Assembly: GCF_035046485.1 (NCBI RefSeq)
Contig: NC_085138.1
Location: 7,005,409-7,069,408, forward strand
Length of the DNA stretch: 64,000 bases
Source: Aedes albopictus
Taxonomy: Eukaryota; Arthropoda; Insecta; Diptera; Culicidae
Direction: 5' to 3'
Below are positions 1 to 11,294 of the stretch, piece by piece (position 1 is the stretch's first letter; every line of letters begins with the position of its first letter). The position numbers and the translations under genes were made by a program. Below the pieces are notes generated by a model. That model was not told the DNA's origin, did not search any database, and saw only the letters and a list, made by a program, of their open reading frames with translations.

Positions 1-229
1 GCCTAGGATATGCCGAAAAACTTTTCCGAAGACCGCAAAGTGATCTGACACTTGTGAAAAAAGTTATAAGGTACAGATTGCCCGGTGGTGCTTAACATTT
101 AACATGTAAAGGAATAACATCAATAATAAAATCTCAATTTTTGGCCTAAGTTACCAGGCGAATAACTTTTTTCACAAGCGTCAGATCACTTTACGGTCTT
201 CGGCAAAGTTTTTCGGCATATCCTAGACT
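1..229. mobile_element. Hairpin MITE, probably complete at right end only
   Basis: The first 65 or so bases (CCTAGGATATGCCGAAAAAC and onward, to TGAAAAAAGTTAT) recur in reverse complement at about 165-228 with only a few mismatches. A unique centre of about 100 bp separates the arms. There is no coding capacity. This is the form of a non-autonomous TIR element or foldback MITE. The left end may extend beyond the window, so no target duplication can be judged. Confidence 0.7.
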
Positions 230-1115
230 ATACTTTAACGTCATTAGTTACATGGTTATGGACAAAAAAATTCAACTTATGAGTAAAATGCAAAAAAGTA
301 CGTTTTCCCATACTAACTTCCATACAAATTTCAATCGCAAAGCGGAATACGGGGACGCATTCAATCGCTCCCAAATTTTGCACAGTTGTTTTTGACGCTA
401 ATATAGATTGAAAAAGCTTTGTTCCGGGTTGATACGATCAAGTTTAAAGTTTCTCCATACAACGTTGACCCACTCTAATGTCCACTGATGCTTAAAAAAT
501 CAGCTATTTTTATCAAATTTTCAGTCAGAAATGACCTTGTTGGTATTTTTAACGGACAAAGGAGTTTTTTTTTACGAACATACTAACATTATCATTATGT
601 GTAAATACCCTCTGAATCTGTTTGCTTTTGACTTAAATTCAAACTAATGTCCTCTAGGGGTCCAAAATTCAACCGTTACTCTAATCCTGTAAAACTAGCA
701 AGAATAGCCTACGATTAGAAGAAAAAAAAACTTTTTCTGATGATCATATTGTCAGCTAGAACGCTATCCAGAGTTTTCCCACGCCTCTTAATTCTTTTGA
801 TCATAATTCGGCAAAACAGCATTCGATCAAACGACCCTTTCCGCCAGATGGTATTCGGCCATACGACATTCTGCAAAATGGCATTCGGTCAAATGGCTGG
901 ACACCGAACTTTACTACTTGTAGATCTACTCCGAACTTCAGAAGTAAAGTGCACAAAGTTCTGGATAATCGTGCTAGTGGAACAAGCAGGATTCAGAAGT
1001 TATTCCCAGCAAGGTAACGATTCCGATGAGATGCTGCAAATTAAAAAAAAGGTTATGTAGACGCAGATGAATCTGGAAGTCGACTTATTTACAATGTTAA
1101 CTTCCACATACATGT
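230..1115. other. AT-rich stretch without a gene
   Basis: I see no supported gene here. An open frame at 740-1060 crosses a short degenerate tandem motif (TTCGGTCAAATGG-like, about 820-905), which explains its repeated FGQM residues. I treat that frame as repeat-derived and not as a protein. Confidence 0.5.
820..905. repeat. Short degenerate tandem repeat (about 20 bp unit)
   Basis: Successive copies of a unit resembling CATTCGGTCAAATGGC occur, as GATGGTATTCGGCCATACGA, then AAATGGCATTCGGTCAAATGG. The units are diverged and few. Confidence 0.5.
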
Positions 1116-1463
1116 TCAAAGATTTTTCCAGAAATTTCGCAAGGGCTTCTTCCTGGAACTTCTTTAGAAACACAGAGAAGTTAGAGTATTTAAAAGGATC
1201 CTACAGATCTTCTTTCTCTTAGAGTCCTTCGTGGGATTTTCCTGGAGTTCCTTCTGCGTTTTTCTCACAGACAATTGCGCGGAATTGCTTCCAGAATTTA
1301 TCTCGAGATCTCCTCGAAATTCACCTAGAAGAGTTTCTGTCTGGATTTCTAGTTAGTTAGTTTTTAATTTTCAGAAAGAAGGAAAGAGGGAAAAGCCCCT
1401 TTGAGTGATATCTCTGGTTTTTTCTTGAAGATTGTTCTCGATTCCTTCATGGTGTTGTTCTCT

Positions 1464-1630
1464 CCCAAGCAACACGCATGTCATATAAGTGTTACAACAG
1501 CGCAAGTTTTGGTTGTATAGAAGTAAATTTGACGTTATTTTAACACAATGCTAGAATAACGTCAAATAAACTTCTATACAACCAAAACTTGCGCTGCCGT
1601 AACTCTTATATGACATGTGTGTTACTTGGG
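1464..1630. mobile_element. Hairpin MITE with CCCAAGYAACA termini
   Basis: About 78 bp at the left end (CCCAAGCAACACGCATGTCA and onward, to TTGACGTTATT) is repeated inverted at the right end, finishing GTGTGTTACTTGGG. A loop of about 10 bp separates the arms. The element is non-coding. It sits within the degenerate array. I could not settle a target duplication; the flanks share only CT. Confidence 0.75.
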
Positions 1631-2049
1631 CTATTTCTATGTATGCTCTATCCCATGAGATCTTCCCGGAATTCCTCCAAGAGTTCCTACAGGACTTATT
1701 CCTGGGATATCTACTAGACTACTAGAGCTCATTCTAGGTGTTTTTTTCGAGAACTTTCTGCAGAAGAAACTCCTTCTGAAATGTCGTCCAAAGTTTTTCT
1801 TGTAATTTCTTCAAGAAATTTCCGTGACATTTCCTCTAGTGTTTCTGTCTGAATTTCTACAGAAGTTTCAGCCGATTCCATAAACGTTCTCGCAGGATTT
1901 CTTTTGAAGCTCCATCTGAGATTTCCTTGGAGTTTCTCCTGGGACTTCTCTCAGAAAATTCCTTCCGGTGCTACGATGTCTTTAAAAGTTTTTCTGAATT
2001 TATCGCGGGCTTTCTCCTCAATCTTATTCCAGAGTGTCTTTCAAAATTT

Positions 2050-2320
2050 AGGGGTCTCCAGTTAGCCTAGTGGTTAAGGCTATGGATCGCCAATCCGGAG
2101 ATGGCGGGTTCAATTCCCGTTCCGGTCAGGGAAATTTTCTCGACTCTGTAAGCATAGTGCATCATTGTGCTTTCCTCACAATATACAAATTCATGCAATG
2201 GTAGGCAAAGAAAGTCCTTCAAATAATTACTGTGGAAGTGCTTAAAGAACACTAAGTTGAAGAGAGGCAGACCAAGTTCCAATGAGACCGTAGAGCCATA
2301 CAGAAGAAGAAAAAGAAGTA
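2050..2320 (+). mobile_element. tRNA-derived SINE (Feilai-related)
   Basis: A tRNA-like head carries an A box (TAGCCTAGTGGTTAAGGC) and a B box (GGTTCAATTCC), as expected for an internal pol III promoter. The body (AATAATTACTGTGGAAGTGC, AGAACACTAAG) resembles the Feilai-like copy at 24242-24526, and the tail is an AGAAGAAGAAAAAG run. Flanks TTTCAAAATTT (2039-2049) and TTTCAAGATTT (2321-2331) form a target duplication with one mismatch. The tRNA-like head is not a functional tRNA gene. Confidence 0.75.
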
Positions 2321-3380
2321 TTTCAAGATTTCTGCAGCCGCTATTGCTGATATTTTTCAAGGAGTTTTTTTGCAGGCTCTTCCTCATAGAAGTTCACAAG
2401 ATTTCTTGTAGAGCTCCATCTGAGAATATTTTTTTACAAATTTTCTCGGAATCGTTTCCAGAGCTCTTCCTGGAACCAACAACTGTTCCGAGATTCTGGG
2501 TGCTTCTTTTGGGATTTCTTTTAAAGTTGCTCCCGACGTTCTTACAGGGGCTTTCGAAAAAAAAATCTGAATGTCTCCTCGGATAACCTACGAAACTCTT
2601 TGTAAGAAATTCCTGGAAAAATACCGGAAGGAATCCAAGTCAAATCTTGTGACAAACACCGACAAAAGTCCTGGAAGGAACTTTGGAAGAAACCCTGAAG
2701 AAAACTGACACTTCTCGGAAAAACGTTCTTGGAGTAATCCACGGAAACAATATGAAGGAATTTCTAGGGGGACCTCTAAAATCTAGTAAATTCCGAGAGT
2801 AACTAAGTGTGTAATCCGGCGAGCAAACTCCAAAAAAAAATATCGAAAAAAAATCTGGCAGTAATCCCTCAATGAATTTCTGCATAATTCTTACAAACAT
2901 CTCGAAAACAACTGCTAGAAAGCCATCCCGGTAAACCACTCTGAAAAATGTCTTAAAAAAACATTGGTTATATTTTGTAAGAATCTTCCAAAGGAAGAAG
3001 GAATCCAACGAGAAACTCTAGAAGCATGTCGGGAAACCTTTGGAAGATATCCTGGGAGCAACTCTGGTAGTAATCTCAGGAACAGCTCTCAGAAAAACCA
3101 GAGAAAAAATAGTAAACATCTCTGATGGAACTATTTATAGTAGCAAATACACAAAAAACTCTGGATGGAAACTTGAGAGAGATAACATCAAGGAAGAATT
3201 CTGTGAGATACTGCGAAAGAGGAATTGCAGTAGAAATCTCGGGAAAAATTCAAGTAAGAATCATGAACAGAATTTCAAAAAAAAATCGGAACTTATTCTG
3301 AATATATTTCCAATCAAATTTGTGAACAAATCTATGAAGGAGTTCCAAATCCTTGAAAAATATACATTGGAATAGCCAAG

Positions 3381-3960
3381 ATAATCGTTGCCACCCGATT
3401 TTATTCAAAATTATTGATATGCTGTCGTAATTCTAGTTGTCCTTAGGATTTTCATCGATATCTCAACATTACTACACAACCAGCACAAAGAACAGACAAT
3501 CCAAAAACCCACAGTTCTGAAAAACATTTTTTCAGAGTGTTTGAATGTTATTTCTTCTCAAAAGAAGCTTTTCAAAGCAATTTCCTGCAATCGACCCAAA
3601 AGAACTCTTCTAGAAATCTAGAAATATTACTTAACAAGATTTTTGTTCTATTGTCAAAATAATTTTAGATAGTAAGTTCTTGGACGAATTCAGCGATAAT
3701 TTTATAAAATTAGGTATATTTTTTGTTATTGTAAAATTTCAAAATGTCCCCAGGAAAAACGTGGAAAACTTGGGGAATTTTATTTTGTCTAATGAGTAGA
3801 CAAACACCCTCTGTTTATAGAAAACAGTGCTTAAGTATTATTCAACTCTTTATTGTAAAACTATTTCATCTTCTACTACTTATTGACATGATATCTAGTG
3901 AGTTTTAAGCCACGCAAGAAACGACGGCAGCGGAAACGGAACTGGTTCGAGCAGTTATAG
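3381..3960. other. AT-rich stretch, no gene seen
   Basis: I find no ORF, TIR pair or tandem structure that I can support here. Confidence 0.4.
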
Positions 3961-4560
3961 AGTCGAGTGTCTGGATATTGTCTCAAGGAATTACTGGAGG
4001 AATTTCTAGAAAAATCCCTAGAGGAATTTCTGAAAACATTTCTGGTGGAATTCCTGTAAGAATCTCCGAAGCAATTTCCAGAGAAAATCCTGAAAGAATG
4101 CCGGGAAAAAACTTATTTTTATTACAATGTTTATTTTAATGTAATGCTAACTCTACATCTTTAAAAAAGTCCCGAAAGAATCCACCGACGAATTACTGGA
4201 ATATTTGAACAAAGATATTTCGTTTGATAATCGACTTTCTTATAGTACTTTTGTAGAAATTTCAATTGGTTTTTTTTTTCTCGGCAAAAAACTTCTCGAA
4301 AATTCATTTGATGAATTCGTAGAACAATCCTTATAGCAATTCCTGGATGAATACCTGAAAAATTCCCTGGGGATATATGGATGATTTTCTGGAGGAATAA
4401 CAGCAGAAATTGTTTCAGAATTCCAGGAATTCTTGGAGGAATCCCTAAAGAAATTTTCGGATGATTCTGGATGAAATTTCTGCAGGAATCCCAGCAACAA
4501 CTCCTGGGATTTCCTACAGAAGAATCCCATAGCTCTTAGAAGAATCCCAGGAGGCATTCG
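3961..4560. repeat. Degenerate GGAATTCC-type array, GA polarity
   Basis: Diverged short units such as GGAATTTCTGAAAACATTTC, GGAATCCCTAAAGAAATTTT and GAATCCCAGGAGG occur on the plus strand. A non-repeat break lies at about 4110-4240. The open frame at 4240-4557 on the minus strand is repeat translation. Confidence 0.6.
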
Positions 4561-4669
4561 TAAACAAATGCGCCTGATTTGATTAATCTGTCTCTTGAAG
4601 AAAGTGAGAAAAGTCAGAAAAATAAATATAGCTCAGTTCGTCAGATTTGCCAGAATGTTTTGCACCTTG

Positions 4670-4815
4670 CCCAGCCAACACACGATCGCATATGATGTTG
4701 GATAGGATGCTAAAGTAGAGGCGATATGCGTATACTTTACACGTGATTACATAGAATCATGTAAGCATATGGTCTCCACTTTATCATCCTATTAAACGTT
4801 ATATGCGACATGATG
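4670..4815. mobile_element. Hairpin MITE, family shared with 49970-50106
   Basis: The left arm (CGCATATGATGTTGGATAGG, GCTAAAGTAGAGGCGATATG) pairs with the right arm (CTCCACTTTATCATCCTATT, then ATATGCGACATGATG). The left terminus CCCAGCCAACACACGATCGC resembles CCCAGACAACCAGTAATCGC at 49970, so the two are diverged copies of one family. The right boundary is approximate. Confidence 0.65.
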
Positions 4816-5292
4816 TGAATATTATTATTTTATCGCTTTGTCACTTTGTCAAATCTATTATATCTTTATTTTAAAAGTTTTCCAACATTTGGAATTGAAC
4901 ATTCCAGTGATATTTTTAATGGTTTAAAATGCAAACTCACGTCCAGAGAAAAGAATTGTCGGATAAAGGGGCACAAAACAAACGACAAGGAAGGACCTAA
5001 GTTTATCCTTTTGTCATAATCTCAAAAACGTTTATCTGTAACAAAGCAGAAGCCTAATTTGTTGAGGTAACTCGTGAACAATCAATTAACACGAACCCAA
5101 AATCTGTGAAAATAAACTGTTCAAGTTGGAGAAAACCTAAATATGCATCCAATGCGAGGATGCATTATTTCAACAAATGCAGATTGCGACTTTGTCATTG
5201 TTTAATGGCAAGAATTTGATTCGAAATTCGCAGCCCTGTATTCTCGGGCATCACACGTTCGCTTTGATGCGGTAGTCCTGGGTTCAGTTCCC
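4816..5292. other. No gene seen; possible tRNA-like relic at the right edge
   Basis: The sequence is mostly AT-rich. At about 5265-5292 GATGCGGTAGTCCTGGGTTC followed by AGTTCCCATCCC resembles a B-box half of a tRNA-like SINE head. There is no matching A box at the right distance that I trust. Confidence 0.35.
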
Positions 5293-6255
5293 ATCCCGGG
5301 TAGAGCTTAATGGCAAAAGAATGGCAAATTTTACCATTAAAACAGAATGTTTGAATGGCAAAATGTGTTATTTGTTTGTTTGAAATAAGAGTTAAAATAA
5401 CAAAAATAATAACAAAATTTTGGTAGCAGAAAAACTTAAAAATAACTTATTTTGCCATTGTAATAACAAAGTAATGGTAAAGCATGCGGATTAAATTGAA
5501 GTACAAAATAAGTTATTATTGAGATATTGATAACAAAATAAGACCCAAATTAACTGTTATCGGTGAATAACAAAATATTATATTCTTGAGTTATTGATAA
5601 CAGAATAAGAACAAATTTATCTGTTTATGTGGCGATCAAAATAATGATAGGTTTAGTTGTTCAAACTCTATATTAAAATAATGGTAGATTCAGTTATTAT
5701 TTCAAAGTAGCAGAAGAAAGGTAAAATGAGCTATTTCTATTAATTGTTTGAGTTCTAAATTAACATAAATTGATGTGCATCAAATAGAATCCATTGCGAA
5801 TCAAACACACAGCTGAGAATCCGGATTTGTTTACTTTTGCGAGATACGTCGAATTGAAAAGTTATGCTTGAAATATACAATATAATAGTTAATGGTATAT
5901 TAAGAGTAAAATATGTTATGGTGCCTAATGTTTATAAATAATTTCTCACAATATCAAAATAATGGCAAAATTAGCTAGGAATGTAAATTATGTTATTGTT
6001 TTGATATTTTATACAATTCATTATAAAAGATGCTAAATTGCAAGTTTTGCCATGATAGTAATTTTTGTTATTTATGTGTTATTTAGCATTATTCATGAAT
6101 AACATATCAATGACAAGATTTGCTATGATTGTATATTTTGCTATTGATTTGCCATTTTAAGTTCTTCATAATAACAGAAGAATGGCAAAACGAGATATGA
6201 TGGCAAAACCAGTTATTATTTTGTCCTTTGTTTGCCATTAGCCTTTACCCGGGAT
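5293..6255. mobile_element. AT-rich TIR element with internal TAACAAAATAATGGCAAA sub-repeats
   Basis: The left end ATCCCGGGTAGAGCTTAATG is matched in inverse at the right end (reverse complement ATCCCGGGTAAAGGCTAATG), followed on both sides by GCAAA. Between them, 960 bp consist largely of diverged short units containing ATGGCAAAA and ATAACAAAATA, running in both orientations. I see no coding frame. This is a non-autonomous TIR or foldback-like element. I did not identify a target duplication. Confidence 0.6.
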
Positions 6256-6339
6256 TAGCGGTACAAACAACTTTTCAAAACGCAGTAGGCAGCCAGTGCA
6301 GAGTTCTTGAATAAAAATGTTCAAATATTTAAAAAATAC

Positions 6340-6645
6340 TAGCTGTCCCGGCAAACTTTGTCTTGCCGTCTTGTGGTGGTTTGACAACTGTAGAGCTCAA
6401 AATAGCACCGCACTCTAGATTGGTTTCAATTCGGTCGTGCTGATTTCCTTCCCAGGTCATAAAAAATCAGCACTTTGTCTATTTTCTTACATGTTTAGTT
6501 CATTTTCCTAACTTTTTGTACATATAAACAAAGCCAGCATGAATACGAATCGAACCATGAAAGAGTCATGCTGATCGGTTCATCCGTTCTTGAGTTTTGT
6601 TGCCTCAAAAGAACTTCAAACTCATTTTTATATATATAGATTAGG
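6340..6645. repeat. Interspersed repeat (AGCTGTCCCGGCAAACTTTG type)
   Basis: The segment begins ACTAGCTGTCCCGGCAAACT and ends TTTTTATATATATAGATTA, with CGGTTCATCCGTTCTTGAGT near the end. This layout is familiar from widespread arthropod interspersed repeats. I cannot name the parent element from sequence alone. Confidence 0.4.
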
Positions 6646-7234
6646 CTCAGTGTACCAGTTATGGTTATAGTACCTCAAATTCGCCATAGTTGATTTTCAA
6701 CCTTTAAAGATGCAAATCAATTAGAAAAATTCGTGAACAACAGATCACGTTCACAAAAGATCATTGCAATCATTCAAATTTCACAATTTGCTTAAATTAT
6801 GAAAAAAATAAATTATTTTCCCTAACTTTTCGGCCTCTTTGCACCCTATTTCGCCATAGTGTACCCGTTTTGGCAAATGCCATAAGGAATACATGTAAAT
6901 AGTACGAAGTGGAACCCAAATTAACAAATGTGTCCATAACTGGTACAGGATTCCTATCATTGGCACATGCCGTAATAAATACTAAAAGTAACTTTGGCTC
7001 CGTTTTTATATTTTTCCTGTAAAGTATGAAAACTAATCAATCATTTGACATATCGATGACATTCGTGGGTCTTCTTCTTATTTTTGTAGAAATAGTTTTC
7101 CTTGGGTAGTGTGATAACTGGTACAGGCATCCTATATGAATAAACTTGTCCAAAAACCGTATAAACATAGCTTTATCCAGTTAATAGCTTAGGGATGAAA
7201 GGTTTTTCTAGATAAATATGACTATGGGACCATT
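6646..7234. other. No gene; short inverted motif TGTACCAGTTATGG
   Basis: TGTACCAGTTATGG (about 6651) occurs inverted as CCATAACTGGTACA (about 6935), and a partial third copy (TAACTGGTACAGG) lies near 7111. This may be a decayed TIR element of about 300 bp. The minus frame at 6781-6966 has no recognisable domain. Confidence 0.35.
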
Positions 7235-8230
7235 GTGCATTGTTTTCCGATTTCCCCTCTGAACAAGGATGGAAATCTAGTGATCATGATCAGATTTCGA
7301 ATGTGTCGCGGTCGAACGGCATCGCACGATCATAGCAACAACGATAACATTTTGTCGTCAAGCATCATAACAAACTTCGGTCCGAGAAGAATGATTCGCT
7401 CTGCATGTGCGGGCGCGATGCGATCGTTATCATGAAGTCGAAATGATGAATTACTGATTTCATTCACTTTTTGAGCATTCTTGGTGATTTAACTTCCAGA
7501 TATGCTTATGAACGTATCATTTCGAATCATGAATGTGGCTTACGGGTTCATAAGTGGCAAACAATGTGATGAATAAAATTTATCATGACTTGTAACATGA
7601 TCCGATAACGGGTCATCACGCGATAAAGCGTGCATCAGATGCTTTAATTGTTCTGTGATACGATCACGGTGTGAGGCGTCGGCATCATGCTACTGCAAGA
7701 ACAAGGCTATCTTGGATTATTCGTATCGTGTATCATTTATCGCTTGAAGTGATTTTCTGCCATCCTTGCCTCTGAAAATGCCGACGATGGTGTTTTTCGC
7801 TTTTTCAACCACCGTGCCACCGTGTAACCGTGTATGTGTATGTACCCAAGTGGAAAATTCATCGGTTGCAGTTGTTGTCGTCGTCGTCATCGTCGGCGAC
7901 CAGTCAGCAGTGAGAGCAAGAGCAGGAGAGAACGAAAACCTAAAAGAACTTAATTGAAAATTGATTCATTATTGTTGTTATTGGAGGGTTGGAATTTAAA
8001 CCACCCACCGCCGCCTACTGCTTGCTACCCGTTGTTGCAGTGCTGCTGGCCCGGAAGAAGGGAGTTCATCGCCGCCTGCTTTGTGCCAAAAAAAAAAAGA
8101 ACTCGCAAGATTCGGCGCGGCCAGCCAGAAAATTTCTTTCTCTCCCGAGCGCGCGCGCGTTATTTAAGCAATTTCAAGGTAAGTTTACAAATATTTACTC
8201 TCGTTGATTCTGTGCTTCCTCATTAGGGTG
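7235..8230. other. Relatively GC-rich, apparently non-repetitive segment; possible host exon or regulatory DNA
   Basis: Composition rises above the surroundings. There are GTCGTCGTCGTCATCGTCG-like runs near 7880 and GCGCGCGCG near 8153. CAAG followed by GTAAGT at about 8177-8186 would serve as a splice donor for an exon to its left. Short frames overlap (7766-7957, 7954-8226, 7989-8207) and none shows a domain. A 5' untranslated exon of a host gene is possible but unproven. Confidence 0.3.
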
Positions 8231-9614
8231 TCTGGGAATGGTAAAGTATATTTACTCACTCCAATAGTTCCACTGAAATTCATGAACAATATATTTATGC
8301 TCCATTGATGAAATTTTGAGCGAGATCGAATAAGTTTTCTGAAAGTTATAGAACTTTTAGTAAAACTTTTAAGATTTTTGAACACATTTTTAAAACATTA
8401 TATCTCAATATGTACTCGGTGAATCTTTTTGTTTTTTTTTTTGTGTTACAGCTTAAACCTAAGGCTTTCATATGCAGCTACGTTTGAGATTTTATATTCA
8501 CTACAAAAAATATGAATAATTTGCTTATGTAGTTAACGACTTTTAAAAAATTACCATGTTTTGCACATATAATCTGCCAAACGTTTTCCACAAATAAAAG
8601 TGCATTAACTGAACGAAAAATGCATAGGACCTACTCTTCATATGTTGTTTAGTAGGTCTTGTATAAAAATATTACATTAAGAGAGTTTAAAAAAGTTGAA
8701 AACACTAAGTCTTGGCACTTTTATTGATCAAAATATGATAAATTTCCAAATAATACTCTGAACTTCAAAAACAAGTGTTTTTATGCTCAATGCATATATT
8801 TTAATATTTTGCCAGTAGTTGTAAATAGTTCTATTTTGTGCAAAATTTTGAGAGCTTCTCATTACAGGAAGTGTTGAGTACTGGTTTAATGTAGGTATGT
8901 GGAACTTTTGTTTCCCAACTCTTAATCGAATCATTCTAGAGGTGAGAAAGTCAACTTCCCGACAAACGCCTATTTTGCGATACCCTATTCCTCATCAACA
9001 TCAACGCAAGCACAGCATCCACAGCTTACGGGGTCGATGGGGTGCGGATTTGGTGGAGAAGCATCGCACCACGAGAAATGAACCAGAGCCGAACGAAACA
9101 AATTCTCGAACGGAGAGAAATAACAGAAGAAGAAGGTAAACAAATTTTACCGGCTTCCCTTGCCGTAGCCTGCTTTGATGCCCTGATGCTACATAGGTAT
9201 ACACCGAGCGCCTACTCTGTCTCTGTTATCTGCTGGCCGTTCCTGAACGCAGGCAAATTGAGCGAGTGCGGGGATATCGGCACAAATAAACAATCAAAAA
9301 AAATATTGCCAGCGTGCTGATTAGAGACGGCTGGGTGTTTACTTTTATGAAAATTGTTCCTCCGGCCTACTAGCTTAGTACAACAGTGCTGGCAGAAATG
9401 AGAATGAGGTAGATTTGAAACCATTTGAGAAAGAGAAACAAAACAAATAAATAAGCAGAAAAGAATAGCACACGAATAAATTTGTGACAAATTTGACACA
9501 TTCAAAAGCTATGATTTTTTTTTAATTTTTGGGTTTGAAAAACGTTGATTTTTTGGGCAAGGAAAATTGATTTTAAAAACATAGTGTCTTCGAAGAAGTG
9601 GATTGCTATATCAA
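8231..9614. other. No gene seen
   Basis: The left part is AT-rich and the part around 8990-9330 more balanced. Overlapping short frames on both strands near 9000-9320 contradict each other and carry no domain. Confidence 0.4.
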
Positions 9615-9626
9615 AGCCTTTTTTTC

Positions 9627-10158
9627 GTATTAACGAGATCTTTAGCCCTAGGATAGTTTATCTCGGCATTCACGCTTTATTCATTCATTCATTCATTTGT
9701 TTATTATCAGGTAGTGTAAGGAAATTCCTTTTCAAATACTACCTCCGTAACGTAAAAAGAATTATACATAATTATGTGACATAATTCTAGCTTATTAACT
9801 ATCACTTTACATAACTTAGCTATGTAGAGTTCCAAAAGTTGTGGCAGCCCCTCTTAAAATTTGCTTCCAATGTAGAACGTTTGATAACAGTAGGCATTGT
9901 ATTCCAATTTACCACACCTCTGACGAACATTGTACTTGCGTAGCAGGTTGTGCTGTTAGGTGGAATTATGAAGTTCTGCGAACGTTGGCGTTGAGACATT
10001 GTCAGCTTTTCAAAGAGTACTGGAGGAGCGTGTGTTTACTTCCCTTCCGAAGGGGGAAGTTCACATTTTGCTTGCGAGTTTGTCGGGAGTGGGATTCGAT
10101 CCCAGGTCCTCGGCGTGATAGTCAAGTGTTCTAACCACCACACTAGTGCCGCTCCACG
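9627..10158 (-). mobile_element. tRNA-derived SINE, copy 1, split by a LINE 3' end
   Basis: Read on the minus strand, the head has AACACTTGACTATCACGCCG and the B box GGATCGAATCCC, then TCGGAAGGGAAGTAAA. After a 353-bp interruption come GATAAACTATCCTAGGGCTA and AAGATCTCGTTAATACGAA. The same unit occurs at 12162-12650 (minus) and 21158-21333 (plus). Flanking AGCC plus a T-run on both sides looks like an imperfect target duplication. Confidence 0.75.
9681..10033 (-). pseudogene. 5'-truncated non-LTR retrotransposon, ORF2 C-terminus
   Basis: On the minus strand a frame reads through SQNFIIPPNSTTCYASTMFV, then RGVVNWNTMPTVIKRS, LEANFKR and a stop. This resembles the extreme C-terminus of many LINE ORF2 proteins (FVRGVNLWNSLP...IRxSxSLxxFKR). 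It is followed by a 3' UTR of about 160 bp ending in a (TGAA)n tail (plus-strand TTCATTCATTCATTCATTTG). The fragment lies inside the SINE and in the same orientation. SINE sequence continues directly on both sides, with TTTA shared at the joints. Reverse transcriptase is absent, so the clade is uncertain. Confidence 0.65.
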
Positions 10159-10168
10159 AGCCCTTTTT

Positions 10169-11294
10169 TTAAGAAGTATCACTAGTGTGATTAATCTACC
10201 GAGAATTGAGATAGAAATATGATTTTTATATAAGTGAAGATATTGTTGTATACCTGTTGACAAATAAATAAATGTTAATAACGTGTAGAAAATGTCATTA
10301 TGAGAAAAATTTACAGAACAAACTTTTGTTCTATCTGCTCAATTTCTAGAGATACGGGTGAACGACCCCTCAAAATCAATTCATTTGTCGTAACTTTTTC
10401 CAGACATTTTTAAGAATTTTCAAATGTTCCACAAAGTTATTTAATATGATATAATACGTATTTTCTTTGAAAACGTCAAAATTATAGCACTGACATGTTT
10501 TGAGATATTTAAGAATTTATGTTAAAAAATAGTCTTTTGTAACATTTACAGAGGCAAAACGGGGCAAGATGTTTTAATTGAAAATGAAACAATCAGTTTT
10601 GTACCTTTAAATTCCATCCTTTTTTGCTTATGCTTTGACAATAGAGTTAATAAACTATAGAGAACGAATGCCGCTGCTGTTCTCTTTGTTCTCGCTCGCA
10701 AACATGTCGGGTATCTATCTGTCAAACTGCATACTTTTTCGCTTCGACACTTATAGCCCGGCCTATCTCCGCCAGCAAGAGATGTTTCGGCAGCGACGCC
10801 AGCGACATTCTTCCGCTATAGTTTACTACCTCTATTGCTTTGACGGATACGCGTATTGCGACTTTAGTAATCATCCTCAGTGTCTGTTATTCTTACACGA
10901 ATCTGTCTCAAAGGATAAACAAAAGAGGGCGAAATCGAAAGATACAAAACTAACACTCTGTAAAACATGCTTGTTCGTTCCGAAATTTTCAAAAAAAAAA
11001 CAATATGTATTGAAGAACAACTTTGTCGTCTTTAAAGAAAATGTTTAGTTTATGCATTCAATAAAAAACGTTGTGGAACATTTGAAAATTCGGATTTTTA
11101 AGGATCGTCTACAGAAAATGTCCCATATCTTTCAAAATAGAGCAGAAGAACAAAAGTTTGTTCGGCACATTTTCTTATATGTAACGATATTCCCTTCAAC
11201 TTCCCTAAAGACATCAATACACTATATTCACATATGGTAAAAACTGAATTTTCATCTCACTACTAGGTATATTAATCACAAAAGTGATACTTAA
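10169..11294. mobile_element. 1.1 kb element with about 300-bp inverted arms
   Basis: The left arm (about 10169-10475, including GTATCACTAGTGTGATTAAT and AACAAACTTTTGTTCTATCT) is matched in inverse by about 10990-11294 (AGAACAAAAGTTTGTTCGGC, then ATTAATCACAAAAGTGATAC). Divergence is moderate. TTAA stands at both outer limits (10169-10172 and 11291-11294), which could be a target duplication. The centre (10560-10900) contains a 137-codon frame at 10635-11048 with no recognised domain; its last third runs into the right arm, so I do not call it a gene. Confidence 0.6.

Larger units (their letters stand above)
1116..3380. repeat. Degenerate GGAATTCC-type array with polarity switch near 2590
   Basis: From about 1116 to 2590 the plus strand is dominated by diverged short units such as TTCCTCCAAGAGTTCCTACA and TTCTCCTGGGACTTCTCTCA. 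From about 2600 to 3370 it carries the complementary polarity (GGAAGGAATCC, GGAAGAAACCCTGAAG). Open frames inside (for example 2257-2586, 2640-3008, 3040-3375) occur on both strands and read as low-complexity F/S/R- or E/N/K-rich translations of the repeat, so I do not call them genes. A MITE (1464-1630) and a SINE (2050-2320) interrupt the block. Confidence 0.7.

Noticed and set aside
2050..2130. tRNA gene
   Set aside because: A and B boxes are present but flanked by a SINE body and target duplication; the fold is that of a SINE head. The same holds at 21158, 24526, 10158, 12650 and 62011.
10635..11048. 137-codon frame as a host gene
   Set aside because: It runs into the inverted arm of the 10169-11294 element and shows no domain.
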